The position numbers and the translations under genes are program-made. Source: Paenibacillus xylanexedens (lineage in GTDB: Bacteria; Bacillota; Bacilli; Paenibacillales; Paenibacillaceae). Taken from it: a DNA stretch of 64,000 bases. Within the stretch, counting starts at the first letter, position 1, and each line of letters opens with the position of its first letter. Positions 16,739 to 25,910 of this stretch are shown piece after piece. Location: contig NZ_JAGIKV010000005.1 in assembly GCF_017874615.1 (NCBI RefSeq), positions 62,001-126,000 on the forward strand, given 5' to 3'. The notes beneath the pieces are model-generated. The model saw only the letters and a program-made list of their open reading frames with translations. It made no database searches and was not told the origin of the DNA.

Positions 16739-17740
16739 TTACTCCGATTTGTAACGTAATCCCCACTGGCCCCGAATCGTGTCCATCAGCTTCATGATTT
16801 CCAAGGATTCGTCCAGTCTAATGGTGTTGCTCTCCGTCCGACCTTCGAGGATACAACGTCCCGCTTCTTCTGCCTCAAAAGCATAACCAATGCACGTTCG
16901 ATCATCCGTGAACTTCTCAGGCTCGTCCTGACCATTCACATGCAGATAGGCTTCTTTGCCCGCCAGGAATAAAGGGAGACGAATCTTGCCTTCTGTACCG
17001 TATATGACCGCTTCATTGCTGAGGTTCAGACGAATGGCAGCACTCAGTGATGCAGAACGTCCCTCGGAATAGGACAACAATACGGAAAACTGCTCGTCCA
17101 CACCCGTCTCACCGATATTGGCCGTACTCCATACATGCTGGGGCTGTTCGCCAAAGATCATCGACGCAAAGGAGATCGGGTACACCCCTGCATCCAGCAA
17201 CGCTCCCCCACCCAGATCCGGATTAAGCAATCTTCCTTCCGGCTCCCAGCCGACACGGAATCCAAAATCTGCCTGAAGCAAACGCACTTCACCGATTCGT
17301 CCTTCTGCAATCCATGCTCTGGCTTGAGCGATCGGTGGCAAAAAGCGTGTCCACATTCCTTCCATCAGGAAAAGGTTGCGATCCCGTGCAGTCTCCACCA
17401 GTTGCTCCAACTGACGCGTATTCATGGTAAACGGCTTTTCACAGAGAACCGCCTTGCCTGCCTCCAGACAAGCCATTACATTCTCCTTATGTACAGGATG
17501 CGGTGTTGCCACATAGATAATATCTACCTCAGGATCTTGCAGCATCTCATCATACGAGCCGTAAGCGCGTGCAAAACCATATTCAGCTGCAAACTTCTCC
17601 GCGCTTCCCGCTGTCCGTGAACCTACTGCTGCTTTCACTGCGTTCCCGGCATGCTCCAAATCCCTTGCAAACTGGGATGCAATCCATCCCGTGCCCATAA
17701 TGCCCCAGCGTACTTTGTCCCGTCCCACTACTTCTGTCAT
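16739..17740 (-). CDS. Gfo/Idh/MocA-family NAD(P)-dependent oxidoreductase
   Basis: A 333-residue dehydrogenase. The amino half is a Rossmann domain (GIMGTGWIASQFA, residues 14-26), with 'ATPHPVHKENVMACLEAGKAVLCEKPFTMN' holding the family's EKP motif near residue 100. The carboxyl half is the GFO/IDH alpha/beta domain, with 'DLGGGALLDAGVYPISF' near 176. Members act on sugars, inositols or trans-dihydrodiols; substrate cannot be fixed from the sequence. The ribosome site GGGAGG precedes the ATG. It is the first gene of a two-gene unit with pcp. Confidence 0.88.
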   Translation of the reverse strand: MTEVVGRDKVRWGIMGTGWIASQFARDLEHAGNAVKAAVGSRTAGSAEKFAAEYGFARAYGSYDEMLQDPEVDIIYVATPHPVHKENVMACLEAGKAVLCEKPFTMNTRQLEQLVETARDRNLFLMEGMWTRFLPPIAQARAWIAEGRIGEVRLLQADFGFRVGWEPEGRLLNPDLGGGALLDAGVYPISFASMIFGEQPQHVWSTANIGETGVDEQFSVLLSYSEGRSASLSAAIRLNLSNEAVIYGTEGKIRLPLFLAGKEAYLHVNGQDEPEKFTDDRTCIGYAFEAEEAGRCILEGRTESNTIRLDESLEIMKLMDTIRGQWGLRYKSE

Positions 17741-18229
17741 ATTAAAGCCTCCCTACTGCAATTTGAGTTGAAAAGGTTCATGATTCAGATCAGGCCAACA
17801 TGTTATCCCCTTTATTTTACCAAAAAGAAACGCTTGCGTCAGAAAACGATTTCGATTATGTGCTTTCAATAGACTTCAAGCTCATCAGGGCCTCGAACAT
17901 ATCTGTGTACATTTCAATTCTCCAGTAGATTTGCTAAGATTATCAGCAGACTAGGGCCAAGAAGTCTTGTCCGTAAACATACTTGTAACTAGCGACAATC
18001 TGGTTAAACTATCGATCACATCTGATAACGGGATCATATACCCTGTGCTATTCATAAAACATCTGACTTTACTGCAAACGCGCTTTTGACAAGACAGCCA
18101 GTAATCATAACATCATGCAAAACGCATCAATACACGTTCAAGAAAGACCTTCAGGTCCGAGAAAATATGGTACGTTCCAGATTCAATTATTACCTAAACT
18201 GTTCATAAGAGAGGAGGTCACATAGCAAC
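17741..18229. other. Divergent intergenic region, nothing clear
   Basis: About 490 bases separate the oxidoreductase gene (minus) from the AraC-type regulator (plus), so both promoters must lie here. A GAGGAGG ribosome site ends the region at about 18211-18217. No Fur-type palindrome, terminator or riboswitch fold was recognised. Confidence 0.5.
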
Positions 18230-19960
18230 ATGACTACCATCCCCGGTACCGCCCACAGCAGCATGAATCCACACACGTTGCACCAGCAGACAAGTCCCAA
18301 TTCAGAAAAGGAATCCTCCACCCGAGCAGACCTGGATGCATTCTTGAATGATACCCTGATCGAACTTCGTCAGGCAGAACATATTATAACCCGTGGGAAA
18401 TGGCGCTGGTCCACAACTGAGCTAGCTCATCATACCTTCATATACATGCACAAATTCACAGGCCAACTGATCATAAATGGAACCAAATCTCACGTGGTTC
18501 GCAAATCAGCTTGTCTGTCCCTACCAGGAACTGCAATTGAACTGATTAGTGATGAAAACCATGATATTGAACTGTATATCATTCACTTTGATCTGTATCG
18601 GGCTACGGAGAAAACAAAAGCCAGACGAATCTACGAACGTGAGCTCAGTTCACCTGTTACAGGCTGGATTCAGGGCCCATTTTACGGTATACAACGCATT
18701 GCTGCACAGCTTACACAACTGACTAACGAAGGTTTGGAAACAGGCTTGAAGGCACAGCTCTTCCTGACGGAACTGTTACATATGCTCTGGCCTCAAGAAG
18801 ACCAGACTGACGTAGGGGCTGGGCAGGATGAACCCGAACAGTGGCTCAGGTCCACCCTGCAATACATGCGCGAAAACTACATGCACGAGATCAAACTGGA
18901 AAAGCTGGCTGAACTGGCTGACATGCACCCGTCCTATTACTCACAGCTATTCAAGAGCCGCATGCAGAAAAATCCGATTGAATACATCACTCATCTGCGT
19001 ATGAACCGAGCCAAGGAATTACTGCTTACTTCAGATCTGCGTATCCGTGATGTGGCTCGTGAAGTGGGTTACCGTGACGAATTTTATTTCAGCCGACGTT
19101 TCCGAAACCATGCCGGTTATGCGCCAACTTCCTATTCGAAGCAGGTCCACCGAAATATCGTGTCGCTCTCCTATCCATACACGGACCACCTGATGACACT
19201 TGGTATCACGCCATGCGCAGCTCAGATCCAAGGCCATCTTCCTCATATGCCCAAATCGCTGACGCTGCCCTTCCACGCCTATGAACCTTGGGAACAGGGA
19301 CGTCAGGCTTTCCTTGATGTGAATCCTGAATTGATTCTGACCAAGGACAATGCAGCTGCCAAAGCGATGGAGCATATTGGCGATGTCGCCCCCATCATCA
19401 CGATTCCCTGGAACCAGACAGACGTCTTTGGTCATCTGCATCAGATTGCATCCATTGTGGATCGTACCCAAGCAGCGACAGATTGGCTGGATCGACATGA
19501 ACGCAAGGCAGAGCGTGCACGCAAAAAAATCAAGGAATTCGTCGGGGACATCACCGTTGCCGTTGGCACGTTAACGCCTAAAGGTCCACGGATGTACAGC
19601 CATCGGAACTTTGGACATGTCTTTTATCGAACCTTGCAATTGGCCGCTCCTCAGCGCATTCAGACCGAACTGGCTGGCAAATCTCCCGGCGTTGGATTCA
19701 ACTGGCTGCCCTTCACACCAGGAGAATGGGACGGACTGGAGGCAGATGTGCTGGTACTGGCGATTAATTCTATGCATGAAAAGGCAACACTGTTGAAAGA
19801 GATGGCTTCGAATCCACTGTGGAACAGCCATCCTGCGGTAAAAAACGGACGTGTACATCTCATCGACTGGAACTCGTGGGTCGTATATGCTCCATATTCC
19901 ATCAACATCCAGCTCGATGAAGCGCTCTCTATGTTGACGAACAAACCTTCACTTTTGTAA
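18230..19960 (+). CDS. AraC-family regulator fused to a siderophore-binding-protein domain (Btr-like)
   Basis: A 576-residue transcription regulator. After a ~180-residue AraC-type sensing region comes the double helix-turn-helix at about 205-303 (LEKLAELADMHPSYYSQLFK and 'RIRDVAREVGYRDEFYFSRRF'). The carboxyl ~270 residues are a helical-backbone iron-siderophore binding domain (TLGITPCAAQ ... 'NPELILTKD' ... 'WNSWVVYAPYSI'). This fusion is the architecture of B. subtilis Btr (YbbB), which binds a ferric siderophore and activates its uptake operon. The downstream genes here are siderophore transport genes, consistent with the same role. The first ~35 residues are low-complexity. Confidence 0.88.
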   Translation: MTTIPGTAHSSMNPHTLHQQTSPNSEKESSTRADLDAFLNDTLIELRQAEHIITRGKWRWSTTELAHHTFIYMHKFTGQLIINGTKSHVVRKSACLSLPGTAIELISDENHDIELYIIHFDLYRATEKTKARRIYERELSSPVTGWIQGPFYGIQRIAAQLTQLTNEGLETGLKAQLFLTELLHMLWPQEDQTDVGAGQDEPEQWLRSTLQYMRENYMHEIKLEKLAELADMHPSYYSQLFKSRMQKNPIEYITHLRMNRAKELLLTSDLRIRDVAREVGYRDEFYFSRRFRNHAGYAPTSYSKQVHRNIVSLSYPYTDHLMTLGITPCAAQIQGHLPHMPKSLTLPFHAYEPWEQGRQAFLDVNPELILTKDNAAAKAMEHIGDVAPIITIPWNQTDVFGHLHQIASIVDRTQAATDWLDRHERKAERARKKIKEFVGDITVAVGTLTPKGPRMYSHRNFGHVFYRTLQLAAPQRIQTELAGKSPGVGFNWLPFTPGEWDGLEADVLVLAINSMHEKATLLKEMASNPLWNSHPAVKNGRVHLIDWNSWVVYAPYSINIQLDEALSMLTNKPSLL

Positions 19961-20022
19961 TCTAAAAAATGTCCATCTCCAAAATCTTAATTTATGCCAT
20001 GTACGGGCCTGAATTAAGATTC

Positions 20023-20055
20023 TATAATGATCACTAATTGATAATGATAATCAAT
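20023..20055 (+). promoter_or_regulatory. Fur box with adjacent -10 element
   Basis: The 15-mer TGATAATGATAATCA (20039-20053) matches the 7-1-7 Fur consensus (TGATAATNATTATCA) at all but one position and is extended to a 19-bp near-palindrome, 20037-20055. A TATAAT -10 lies just upstream at 20023-20028; the corresponding -35 is weak (TGTACG). This predicts iron repression of the permease operon through Fur, with activation by the AraC-type protein. Confidence 0.85.
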
Positions 20056-20059
20056 AACA

Positions 20060-21133
20060 ATGAAATACGTTGTTGGAACCAAAGGAGTGACCCGTATTCA
20101 ACATCCGGGACTGCCACATCGTCCGTCTAATTCAAGAAAATCTGCAGTGACCGTTGGGCTGACGTTTTTGTCTGCCATAGCCATACTGCTGCTAAGTATG
20201 TTTGTCGCAATCTCTTTAGGTGCCAAAGGGTTAACGCTGGAAACCGTATGGGCTGCCATATTTCAGTACAACCCAGCTTTGACACCACATCAGATTATTC
20301 ATGAGCTGCGGCTGCCTCGTGTCCTTGCCGCGGTGATCATCGGCGCTGCCTTTGCGGTTGCCGGAGCTTTAATGCAAGGCATTACGCGTAATCCGCTGGC
20401 AGACACGGGCATTCTGGGCATTAATGCTGGAGCCACTTTTGTCGTAGCACTGAGCTTTGCCTTTTGGCCCGGACTGCCATATGGCTGGATTATGTTTTTA
20501 TCATTCGTGGGAGCTGTTCTGGGCACACTGCTTATCTTCCTGCTTGGAATGGCAGCACCTGGTGGTCTGAATTCCATCAGACTGACCGTTGCCGGGGCGG
20601 TTATTGCAGCCATGTTAACCTCGCTCAGCACAGGAGTTGCCATTTATTTTGACCTGAGTCAGGATCTGGCCTTCTGGTATGCGGGTGGTTTTGGCGGAAT
20701 TGAATGGCGGCATCTGAAGTTAATTCTTCCCGTGCTGCTCGTGACGCTGGTGCTGATCATGCCACTCGCCCGGCGTGTATCGCTTATGTCACTCGGTGAA
20801 GAAGTAGCGATTAATCTCGGGATCAACTTGCGCTGGACGAGGTTTCTCGCCCTCGCAGCGGTTGTTGTGCTGGCTGGTGTGTCCGTGTCGGCAGTAGGCT
20901 CGATTGGATTTGTCGGACTTGTCATCCCTCATATCTCCCGCAAACTGGTGGGTGTGGATTATCGACTCATCATTCCGATGTCTTCTCTGCTTGGAGCGAT
21001 TTTACTGGTGCTCGCCGATCTGGGCTCACGCATCGTGAACCCGCCCGAGGAGCTCGCGGTAGGCATTATGGTCGCTTTTGTCGGTGTACCGTTCTTCCTC
21101 TATCTGGCCCGCAAAGAAAGGAGGGCCTTGTAG
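20060..21133 (+). CDS. Iron-siderophore ABC permease, FecCD family (FeuB-like)
   Basis: A FecCD-type permease with about ten membrane spans. Hallmarks are 'LRLPRVLAAVIIGAAFAVAGALMQGITRNPLADTGILGINAGA' and the later 'GFVGLVIPHISRKLVG'. Two starts are possible. The ATG at 20060 gives 357 residues but has no ribosome site and lies right after the Fur box. An ATT at 20096 gives 345 residues and has AAAGGAG eight bases upstream. The gene stops three bases before the next permease. It forms the inner-membrane channel for ferric siderophore; no ATPase gene is present nearby, so a shared ATPase (as YusV/FhuC in Bacillus) is likely. Confidence 0.9.
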   Translation: MKYVVGTKGVTRIQHPGLPHRPSNSRKSAVTVGLTFLSAIAILLLSMFVAISLGAKGLTLETVWAAIFQYNPALTPHQIIHELRLPRVLAAVIIGAAFAVAGALMQGITRNPLADTGILGINAGATFVVALSFAFWPGLPYGWIMFLSFVGAVLGTLLIFLLGMAAPGGLNSIRLTVAGAVIAAMLTSLSTGVAIYFDLSQDLAFWYAGGFGGIEWRHLKLILPVLLVTLVLIMPLARRVSLMSLGEEVAINLGINLRWTRFLALAAVVVLAGVSVSAVGSIGFVGLVIPHISRKLVGVDYRLIIPMSSLLGAILLVLADLGSRIVNPPEELAVGIMVAFVGVPFFLYLARKERRAL

Positions 21134-21135
21134 CG

Positions 21136-22152
21136 ATGAATTTTAATACACCTTCACGAGGTAAACGTTCGATAGTTGTCAGTATCACGCTGCTCTGCAT
21201 CGCGATTGCCGTTATTGTGATCAGCCTGAACACGGGAACCATTCGTCTCTCCCCAGCGGCTGTGTTACAGACTTTGCTTGGTAATGGTAGTTCGGATGAT
21301 CAGATTGTACTGTTTGATTACCGACTGCCTCGCATCCTGGTAACTGTACTGGCCGGAGCGGGACTTGGTATTGCCGGAGCAGCCTTGCAAGGGATCACCC
21401 GCAATCCATTGGCGGACCCGGGCATTCTGGGATTACATGCAGGGGCAGCATTTGGACTAATGGTGTTTGTTAGTCTCTCCTTTACGATGGATGGTTCTGT
21501 GGCCTTGCTGATTCCATTGTTTGCTTTTGCAGGCAGTGTGGCCGCCGCCCTGATCATCATGCTGTTATCTTACGATCGCCATAACGGCGTATCACCTATT
21601 AAGCTGATTCTGGTGGGAATCGCGGTAGCGGCCGGGTTCCATGCGTTAACACTCTATCTATCCCTGCGTCTGGATGAAGACACTTATTCCTTTGCCGCTC
21701 GCTGGCTGGCAGGAAGCGTCTGGGGCCGGGATTGGATTCATGTGCAAGCTTTGCTTCCTTGGGTGGTGTTATGTATCTCGTACATTTGGAGTCGATCCAA
21801 AACGCTCGATGCCTTCAATCTTGGAGATGCTGCCGCAACCAGTATCGGGACACCTGTCCGATCCCAGCGTATTATTTTGCTGCTCTGTGCCGTTTCTTTG
21901 TCTGCCGTTAGTGTATCGATGGCTGGTGGAATCGGCTTTATCGGTCTGGCGGCGCCGCATCTGGCGCGTAGACTTGTCGGTCCGATGCATCGGCATCTGA
22001 TTCCAGCCGCCGGGCTTATCGGTATGGTTATTCTGGTGACCGCTGATACGATCGGGCGAACCATCTTTCAGCCTAATGCCATTCCGGCAGGCGTGGTGGT
22101 TGCTGCGATTGGTGCACCTTACTTTTTGTACCTTTTAGTACGAAGCAAGTGA
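21136..22152 (+). CDS. Iron-siderophore ABC permease, FecCD family (FeuC-like)
   Basis: A 338-residue second FecCD permease, partner of the previous one. It carries 'DYRLPRILVTVLAGAGLGIAGAALQGITRNPLADPGILGLHAGAAFG' and 'GFIGLAAPHLARRLVGPMHRHLIPA', the family signatures. The ribosome site AAAGGAGGG overlaps the end of the upstream gene, so translation is coupled. The heterodimer with the first permease forms the channel. Confidence 0.92.
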   Translation: MNFNTPSRGKRSIVVSITLLCIAIAVIVISLNTGTIRLSPAAVLQTLLGNGSSDDQIVLFDYRLPRILVTVLAGAGLGIAGAALQGITRNPLADPGILGLHAGAAFGLMVFVSLSFTMDGSVALLIPLFAFAGSVAAALIIMLLSYDRHNGVSPIKLILVGIAVAAGFHALTLYLSLRLDEDTYSFAARWLAGSVWGRDWIHVQALLPWVVLCISYIWSRSKTLDAFNLGDAAATSIGTPVRSQRIILLLCAVSLSAVSVSMAGGIGFIGLAAPHLARRLVGPMHRHLIPAAGLIGMVILVTADTIGRTIFQPNAIPAGVVVAAIGAPYFLYLLVRSK

Positions 22153-22212
22153 TCTTTTTTTCAAAAAACAATAAAGACATCCAAGAGATGTTCAAGGAGA
22201 ATGTGACTACCC

Positions 22213-23160
22213 ATGTTAAAGAAAAATCTTATGCTTGTCATGAGTATCTGTCTGGTGCTTGTGCTTGCAGCCTGTGGAACGGCCAATAATTCATCATCTG
22301 CTTCTGGTGGTTCGTCTACGGATACTTCAACCAAGAATCAAGACAACAGTGCAAATTCGGGAGAGCAACGCATTGCCTCCATGTCGATCCATCTGACCAA
22401 TGATCTGCTGTCTCTCGGCATTACTCCGGTTGGTTCCGTTATCGGTGGCGAAGCCAAAGGCTTCCTGTCCCATGTTGCTGATCAACTTCAAAATACAACG
22501 CCACTTGGTCCGGTTAAAGACCCGGATATGGAAGCTTTGCTTGCCCTGAAACCCGATGTGATCTATCTGGACGAAGAATTTTCCGGTGGTGATATTGCCA
22601 AATTCGAAAAAATTGCTCCGGTGCATGTCTTCAATCTGGATGACGGTACATGGCGCGACCATCTGAAAGACATCGGCAAACTCGTGAATCGCGAGAAGGA
22701 AGCCGAGCAATATATTCAGGATTACGCGACCGAAACGGAAGAAGTGAAATCTCTGATTCATGACACGATTGGTGATGGTACTGTGATGGCGATCCGTGTT
22801 ACTGCCAAAGAATTGCGTGTATTCAGTACACGCCGTCCCATGGGTCCCATTTTGTATGAGGATCTCGGTCTGACTCCTGCCAAAGGGATCACAGATATCG
22901 ATTCGACTAAACCGTATCAAGTCGTCTCCCGTGAAATATTGCCGGACTATGATGCAGATGCGATCTTTGTAGTTGTGAATTCGGATGATGAAGCCCAGAC
23001 CATGTTCAAGGAGCTGCAAAACAATCCGATCTGGCAAGGTCTGAAAGCCGTCAAAGCCGGCCACGTCTACCCGATTGGTGCACAACCTTGGCTCGATTAC
23101 TCATCTATCGGTAATAAAATGGCCATGGATGAAGCCAAAGAAATGTTCTCCAAAAAATAA
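22213..23160 (+). CDS. Iron-siderophore-binding lipoprotein (FeuA/YfiY-like)
   Basis: A 315-residue binding protein of the helical-backbone (FhuD/BtuF) family. The signal peptide ends in the lipobox LAAC near residues 18-21, followed by a Ser/Asn/Thr-rich linker (to about 50). The ligand domain starts with 'QRIASMSIHLTNDLLSLGITPVGSV' and includes 'LKPDVIYLDEEFSG' and the closing 'AQPWLDYSSIGNKMAMDEAKEMF'. It delivers ferric siderophore to the two permeases encoded upstream and is the last gene of the operon, in contrast to the usual first position. A hairpin terminator follows. Confidence 0.92.
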   Translation: MLKKNLMLVMSICLVLVLAACGTANNSSSASGGSSTDTSTKNQDNSANSGEQRIASMSIHLTNDLLSLGITPVGSVIGGEAKGFLSHVADQLQNTTPLGPVKDPDMEALLALKPDVIYLDEEFSGGDIAKFEKIAPVHVFNLDDGTWRDHLKDIGKLVNREKEAEQYIQDYATETEEVKSLIHDTIGDGTVMAIRVTAKELRVFSTRRPMGPILYEDLGLTPAKGITDIDSTKPYQVVSREILPDYDADAIFVVVNSDDEAQTMFKELQNNPIWQGLKAVKAGHVYPIGAQPWLDYSSIGNKMAMDEAKEMFSKK

Positions 23161-23195
23161 TTTTCCTTACACTACACATAACGTGTCACAATACC

Positions 23196-23272
23196 AAAAA
23201 ACCTCTCTTAGAGACCGGAACAGAGTTAGTTATCATACTCTCTTCCGCTCAAAGCAGAGGTTTTTGTTTTTT
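23196..23272 (+). terminator. Terminator of the siderophore-uptake operon
   Basis: AAAAAACCTCT (23196-23206) pairs with AGAGGTTTTT (23256-23265) across a long, partly structured loop, followed by a T-rich run. It begins 36 bases after the binding-protein stop. Confidence 0.7.
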
Positions 23273-23351
23273 CTTATCTATTTTACTTGTTTACTTTCCA
23301 GCCAATCGACCTGGAAATACCTTTAATCCAAAATAAATGATCTTTATTCAC

Positions 23352-23404
23352 TTGACGATATGTCAAATCGAACTTAAGATTTAGTTAGTCGACTAACTAA
23401 ATCT
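23352..23404 (+). promoter_or_regulatory. Promoter with overlapping perfect 28-bp palindromic operator
   Basis: TTGACG (23352-23357), a 17-base spacer and TAAGAT (23375-23380) make a good sigma-A promoter. The palindrome 23377-23404 (AGATTTAGTTAGTC followed by its exact reverse complement) overlaps the -10 and the start site. The TTAGTTAG/CTAACTAA core is typical of MarR-family operators, so the MarR protein encoded ~200 bases downstream probably binds here and represses its own operon. Confidence 0.8.
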
Positions 23405-23607
23405 GCGACTTCAAAAAGTCTGGTTTTAAGTACCGAGAAGATGGAATGAAGGTAGAAATGGAGTAGCGGAGCGTAGGCAAACTACGTGAGCAACGGACAT
23501 TTCGGCTGAATTTTATATTCGATGCTGATGATGCCGCTAGGCATCATTCGTAATCAAAAGTGGACTTTTTGAACAACCTCTAAAAGGATACGAACGGAGC
23601 AGATGAT
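23405..23607 (+). other. Long leader upstream of the MarR gene
   Basis: About 200 transcribed bases precede the MarR start. They include the hairpin GATGATGCC/GGCATCATTC at about 23521-23550. An outer pair also joins AAAAAGTC (about 23413-23420) with GACTTTTT (23564-23571). The same closing phrase (TTTTTGAACAACCTC) is one I recall as frequent in Paenibacillus intergenic DNA, but that is memory, not a search. It may be a structured leader or an inserted repeat. Confidence 0.4.
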
Positions 23608-24042
23608 ATGAATCCAGTCCAAAACGATCGGTTAATGGGACAGCTATCCGAACTCGTGAAACTGAAACGTTACAAAGTTCATGAGAAACTTGTAAACCAC
23701 CCAGAGTTATACCCGGGGCAACCCCCTTTGCTGTTCCAGCTTGAACGGGAAGATGGCCAATCCCAGAAAAACCTGGCCGAACAACTTCAGCGCAGTCCCG
23801 CAACGGTAACCGTCATGCTCAAGCGCATGGAATCATCCGGTTATGTGAGACGTGAAGCAGACCCGAAGGATCTGCGCAGTCTGCGGGTATACCTGACGGA
23901 TCAGGGGCGCTCTGCGCTACAAGAATTGAGAGAAGTGATTCAGGAGTTGGAACAGCAGGCCCAGAAAGATTTTACACCAGAAGAATCCGAGATCATGTCT
24001 GCACTTGCACAGCGTATGCTCCAAAACCTGCGTGAATCCTGA
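23608..24042 (+). CDS. MarR-family transcriptional repressor
   Basis: A 144-residue winged-helix regulator. The recognition region is 'QSQKNLAEQLQRSPATVTVMLKRMESSGYVRREADPKDLRSLRVYLTDQG' (about 51-100), with the family's wing 'DPKDLRS' (D and R conserved). The flanking helices give the dimer interface. The first ATG with a ribosome site (GGAGCAGATGAT) is used. It lies upstream of a heterodimeric ABC exporter and downstream of a perfect palindrome, so it most likely represses both, relieved by a drug-like ligand. Confidence 0.92.
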   Translation: MNPVQNDRLMGQLSELVKLKRYKVHEKLVNHPELYPGQPPLLFQLEREDGQSQKNLAEQLQRSPATVTVMLKRMESSGYVRREADPKDLRSLRVYLTDQGRSALQELREVIQELEQQAQKDFTPEESEIMSALAQRMLQNLRES

Positions 24043-24125
24043 GGTGATGCAGATTCGCGATTGAAGCAGCTAAAGGTATTATGAAATTGATTCACTTATG
24101 CTATGAAGATTGAGGTGATTCCCTA

Positions 24126-25910
24126 TTGTGGACGTTAAAACGATTCTTGACCCCGTATAAGTCGGCGGCAATCGTCGCGCCGCTGCTCATGGTACTTGAG
24201 GTAACCATGGACCTGCTCCAGCCCAAGCTGATGTCCAGCATCGTGGATGATGGTGTACTTGCAGGGAATCTGCCCCATATCGTGACTACAGGTCTGATCA
24301 TGCTACTTGTTGCGTTAATCGGCTGGGTTGGCGGCGCAGGCTGTACACTCTATTCAAGCAAAGCTGCCGTTGGATACGGCACGGATCTGCGCCAAGAACT
24401 GTTTGACCATATTCAAACCTTCTCTTTCCGCAATCTGGATACGTTTCAGGAAGGATCTCTGATCACTCGTCTGACCAGTGACATTACCCAGATGCAGACC
24501 TTTGTACAGATGCTGCTGCGGATGTTTATCCGTTCGCCGATGCTGATCATCGGTAGTATCATCATGGCGTTTACGATCAGTGTGAAGCTGGCTTTAATTC
24601 TTATTGCGACTGTACCGGTGCTGTTTATTATTTTATTTATTCTGATAAAAGCGTCCTATCCGCTGTTCGCCAGTGTGCAGAGCAAGCTTGATCAGGTCAA
24701 CGCTGTGCTTCAGGAGAATCTTGCCGGCATTCGTGTCGTCAAGGCATTTGCACGTGCACGTCTGGAGAAAAAACGATTCAAGCAATCTAACGAAGATTAC
24801 ACTACAACCGCCGTCAAAGCATGGCGGATCGTCACACTGAATGCACCCGTGCTCAGCCTGATGTTGAACGCTACCATTGTAGCGGTGCTGTGGTTCGGGG
24901 GTTTCCAGGTAGTGGGAGGCGATATTGCTGCTGGAGATCTGATTGCTTTTATCAACTATGTCACGGTTGTACTCTCGTCCCTCACGTCCATCGGCATGAT
25001 GATGATGAGTTTCTCCCGCGCCAAGGTATCTGCTGCACGGATCAACGAGGTGTTACATACACAGCCGGATATTCAATCGGGAACCGATAACTCCGGGAAT
25101 GTACAGTCATCCCCGTCTACCCGTGATCAGAACTCATATCAACCATCTCTCCTTCCCTCCCACACAGGCGGTCAAGTGGAGTTCAGAGACGTATCTTTCC
25201 GTTATGACGGAGACCATGCACTCACTGACATTAACCTGAAGGCTCGCCCGGGTGAGAAAGTGGCCCTGATCGGTTCAACAGGTTCAGGCAAAACCTCGCT
25301 GGTGCAGCTGATTCCCCGTCTATACGATGCTTCGCAGGGTGAAGTGCTCGTGAATGGAGTGAACGTTCGCAACTGGGATCTTCAGGATCTTCGCAGCCGT
25401 GTATCCATTGTGCTACAGGAATCCATCCTGTTCAGCGGCAGCATCCGGGATAACATTTGCTTCGGCCGGCCCGGTGCAACGGATGCTGAATTGCGTGCTG
25501 CGGCACAAGCTGCGGCAGCGGATGATTTTATTATGAAATTGAAAGATGGGTATGACACGGAACTGGGTCAGCGCGGGGTCAATCTGTCCGGTGGACAGAA
25601 ACAGCGTATATCCATTGCACGCGCCCTGCTCATGCGGCCAGAAGTGCTGATTCTGGATGATAGCACCAGTGCTGTGGATCTGCGTACGGAAGCGAGCATT
25701 CAGAAGGCTTTGCAATCTTTGATGAAAGACAGCACGACCTTTTTGATTGCACAGCGGATCTCCTCCGTGAAGGATGCAGACTGTATATATGTTATTGATG
25801 AAGGACAGATCGTTGCCAGGGGCACACATGATGACCTTATGGCTCATTCGTCTCACTATCAAGCCATCTATTATTCGCAGCAACGGAAGGAGGATGTTCA
25901 ATTTGGTTAA
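24126..25910 (+). CDS. Heterodimeric ABC exporter subunit with degenerate catalytic site (BmrC/YheI-like)
   Basis: A 594-residue half-transporter. Residues 1-305 hold six membrane spans (ABC type-1 exporter fold), and 345-590 the ATPase. Walker A is GSTGSGKTS (near 381), the signature is LSGGQ (near 490) and Walker B ends in LILDD. The second Asp replaces the catalytic Glu, which is the degenerate-site form known for BmrC and TM287-type subunits. The linker around 320-345 is Ser/Asn/Pro-rich. It starts at a TTG with GAGGTGA eight bases upstream. It overlaps the partner gene by eight bases and forms a multidrug-type exporter with it. Confidence 0.9.
   Translation: MWTLKRFLTPYKSAAIVAPLLMVLEVTMDLLQPKLMSSIVDDGVLAGNLPHIVTTGLIMLLVALIGWVGGAGCTLYSSKAAVGYGTDLRQELFDHIQTFSFRNLDTFQEGSLITRLTSDITQMQTFVQMLLRMFIRSPMLIIGSIIMAFTISVKLALILIATVPVLFIILFILIKASYPLFASVQSKLDQVNAVLQENLAGIRVVKAFARARLEKKRFKQSNEDYTTTAVKAWRIVTLNAPVLSLMLNATIVAVLWFGGFQVVGGDIAAGDLIAFINYVTVVLSSLTSIGMMMMSFSRAKVSAARINEVLHTQPDIQSGTDNSGNVQSSPSTRDQNSYQPSLLPSHTGGQVEFRDVSFRYDGDHALTDINLKARPGEKVALIGSTGSGKTSLVQLIPRLYDASQGEVLVNGVNVRNWDLQDLRSRVSIVLQESILFSGSIRDNICFGRPGATDAELRAAAQAAAADDFIMKLKDGYDTELGQRGVNLSGGQKQRISIARALLMRPEVLILDDSTSAVDLRTEASIQKALQSLMKDSTTFLIAQRISSVKDADCIYVIDEGQIVARGTHDDLMAHSSHYQAIYYSQQRKEDVQFG

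Noticed and set aside
16739..17740. Inositol or glucose-fructose oxidoreductase assignment for the Gfo/Idh/MocA protein
   Set aside because: The family is clear but no substrate-specific motif or neighbour supports a specific function.
22327..23085. Minus-strand frame of 252 codons inside the siderophore-binding gene
   Set aside because: It is the antisense shadow of a clear binding lipoprotein; the sequence is Phe/His/Ile-rich and matches no family.
25774..25902. Longer start for the second exporter subunit
   Set aside because: It would overlap the first subunit by 136 bases; a ribosome site exists only before the TTG at 25903.
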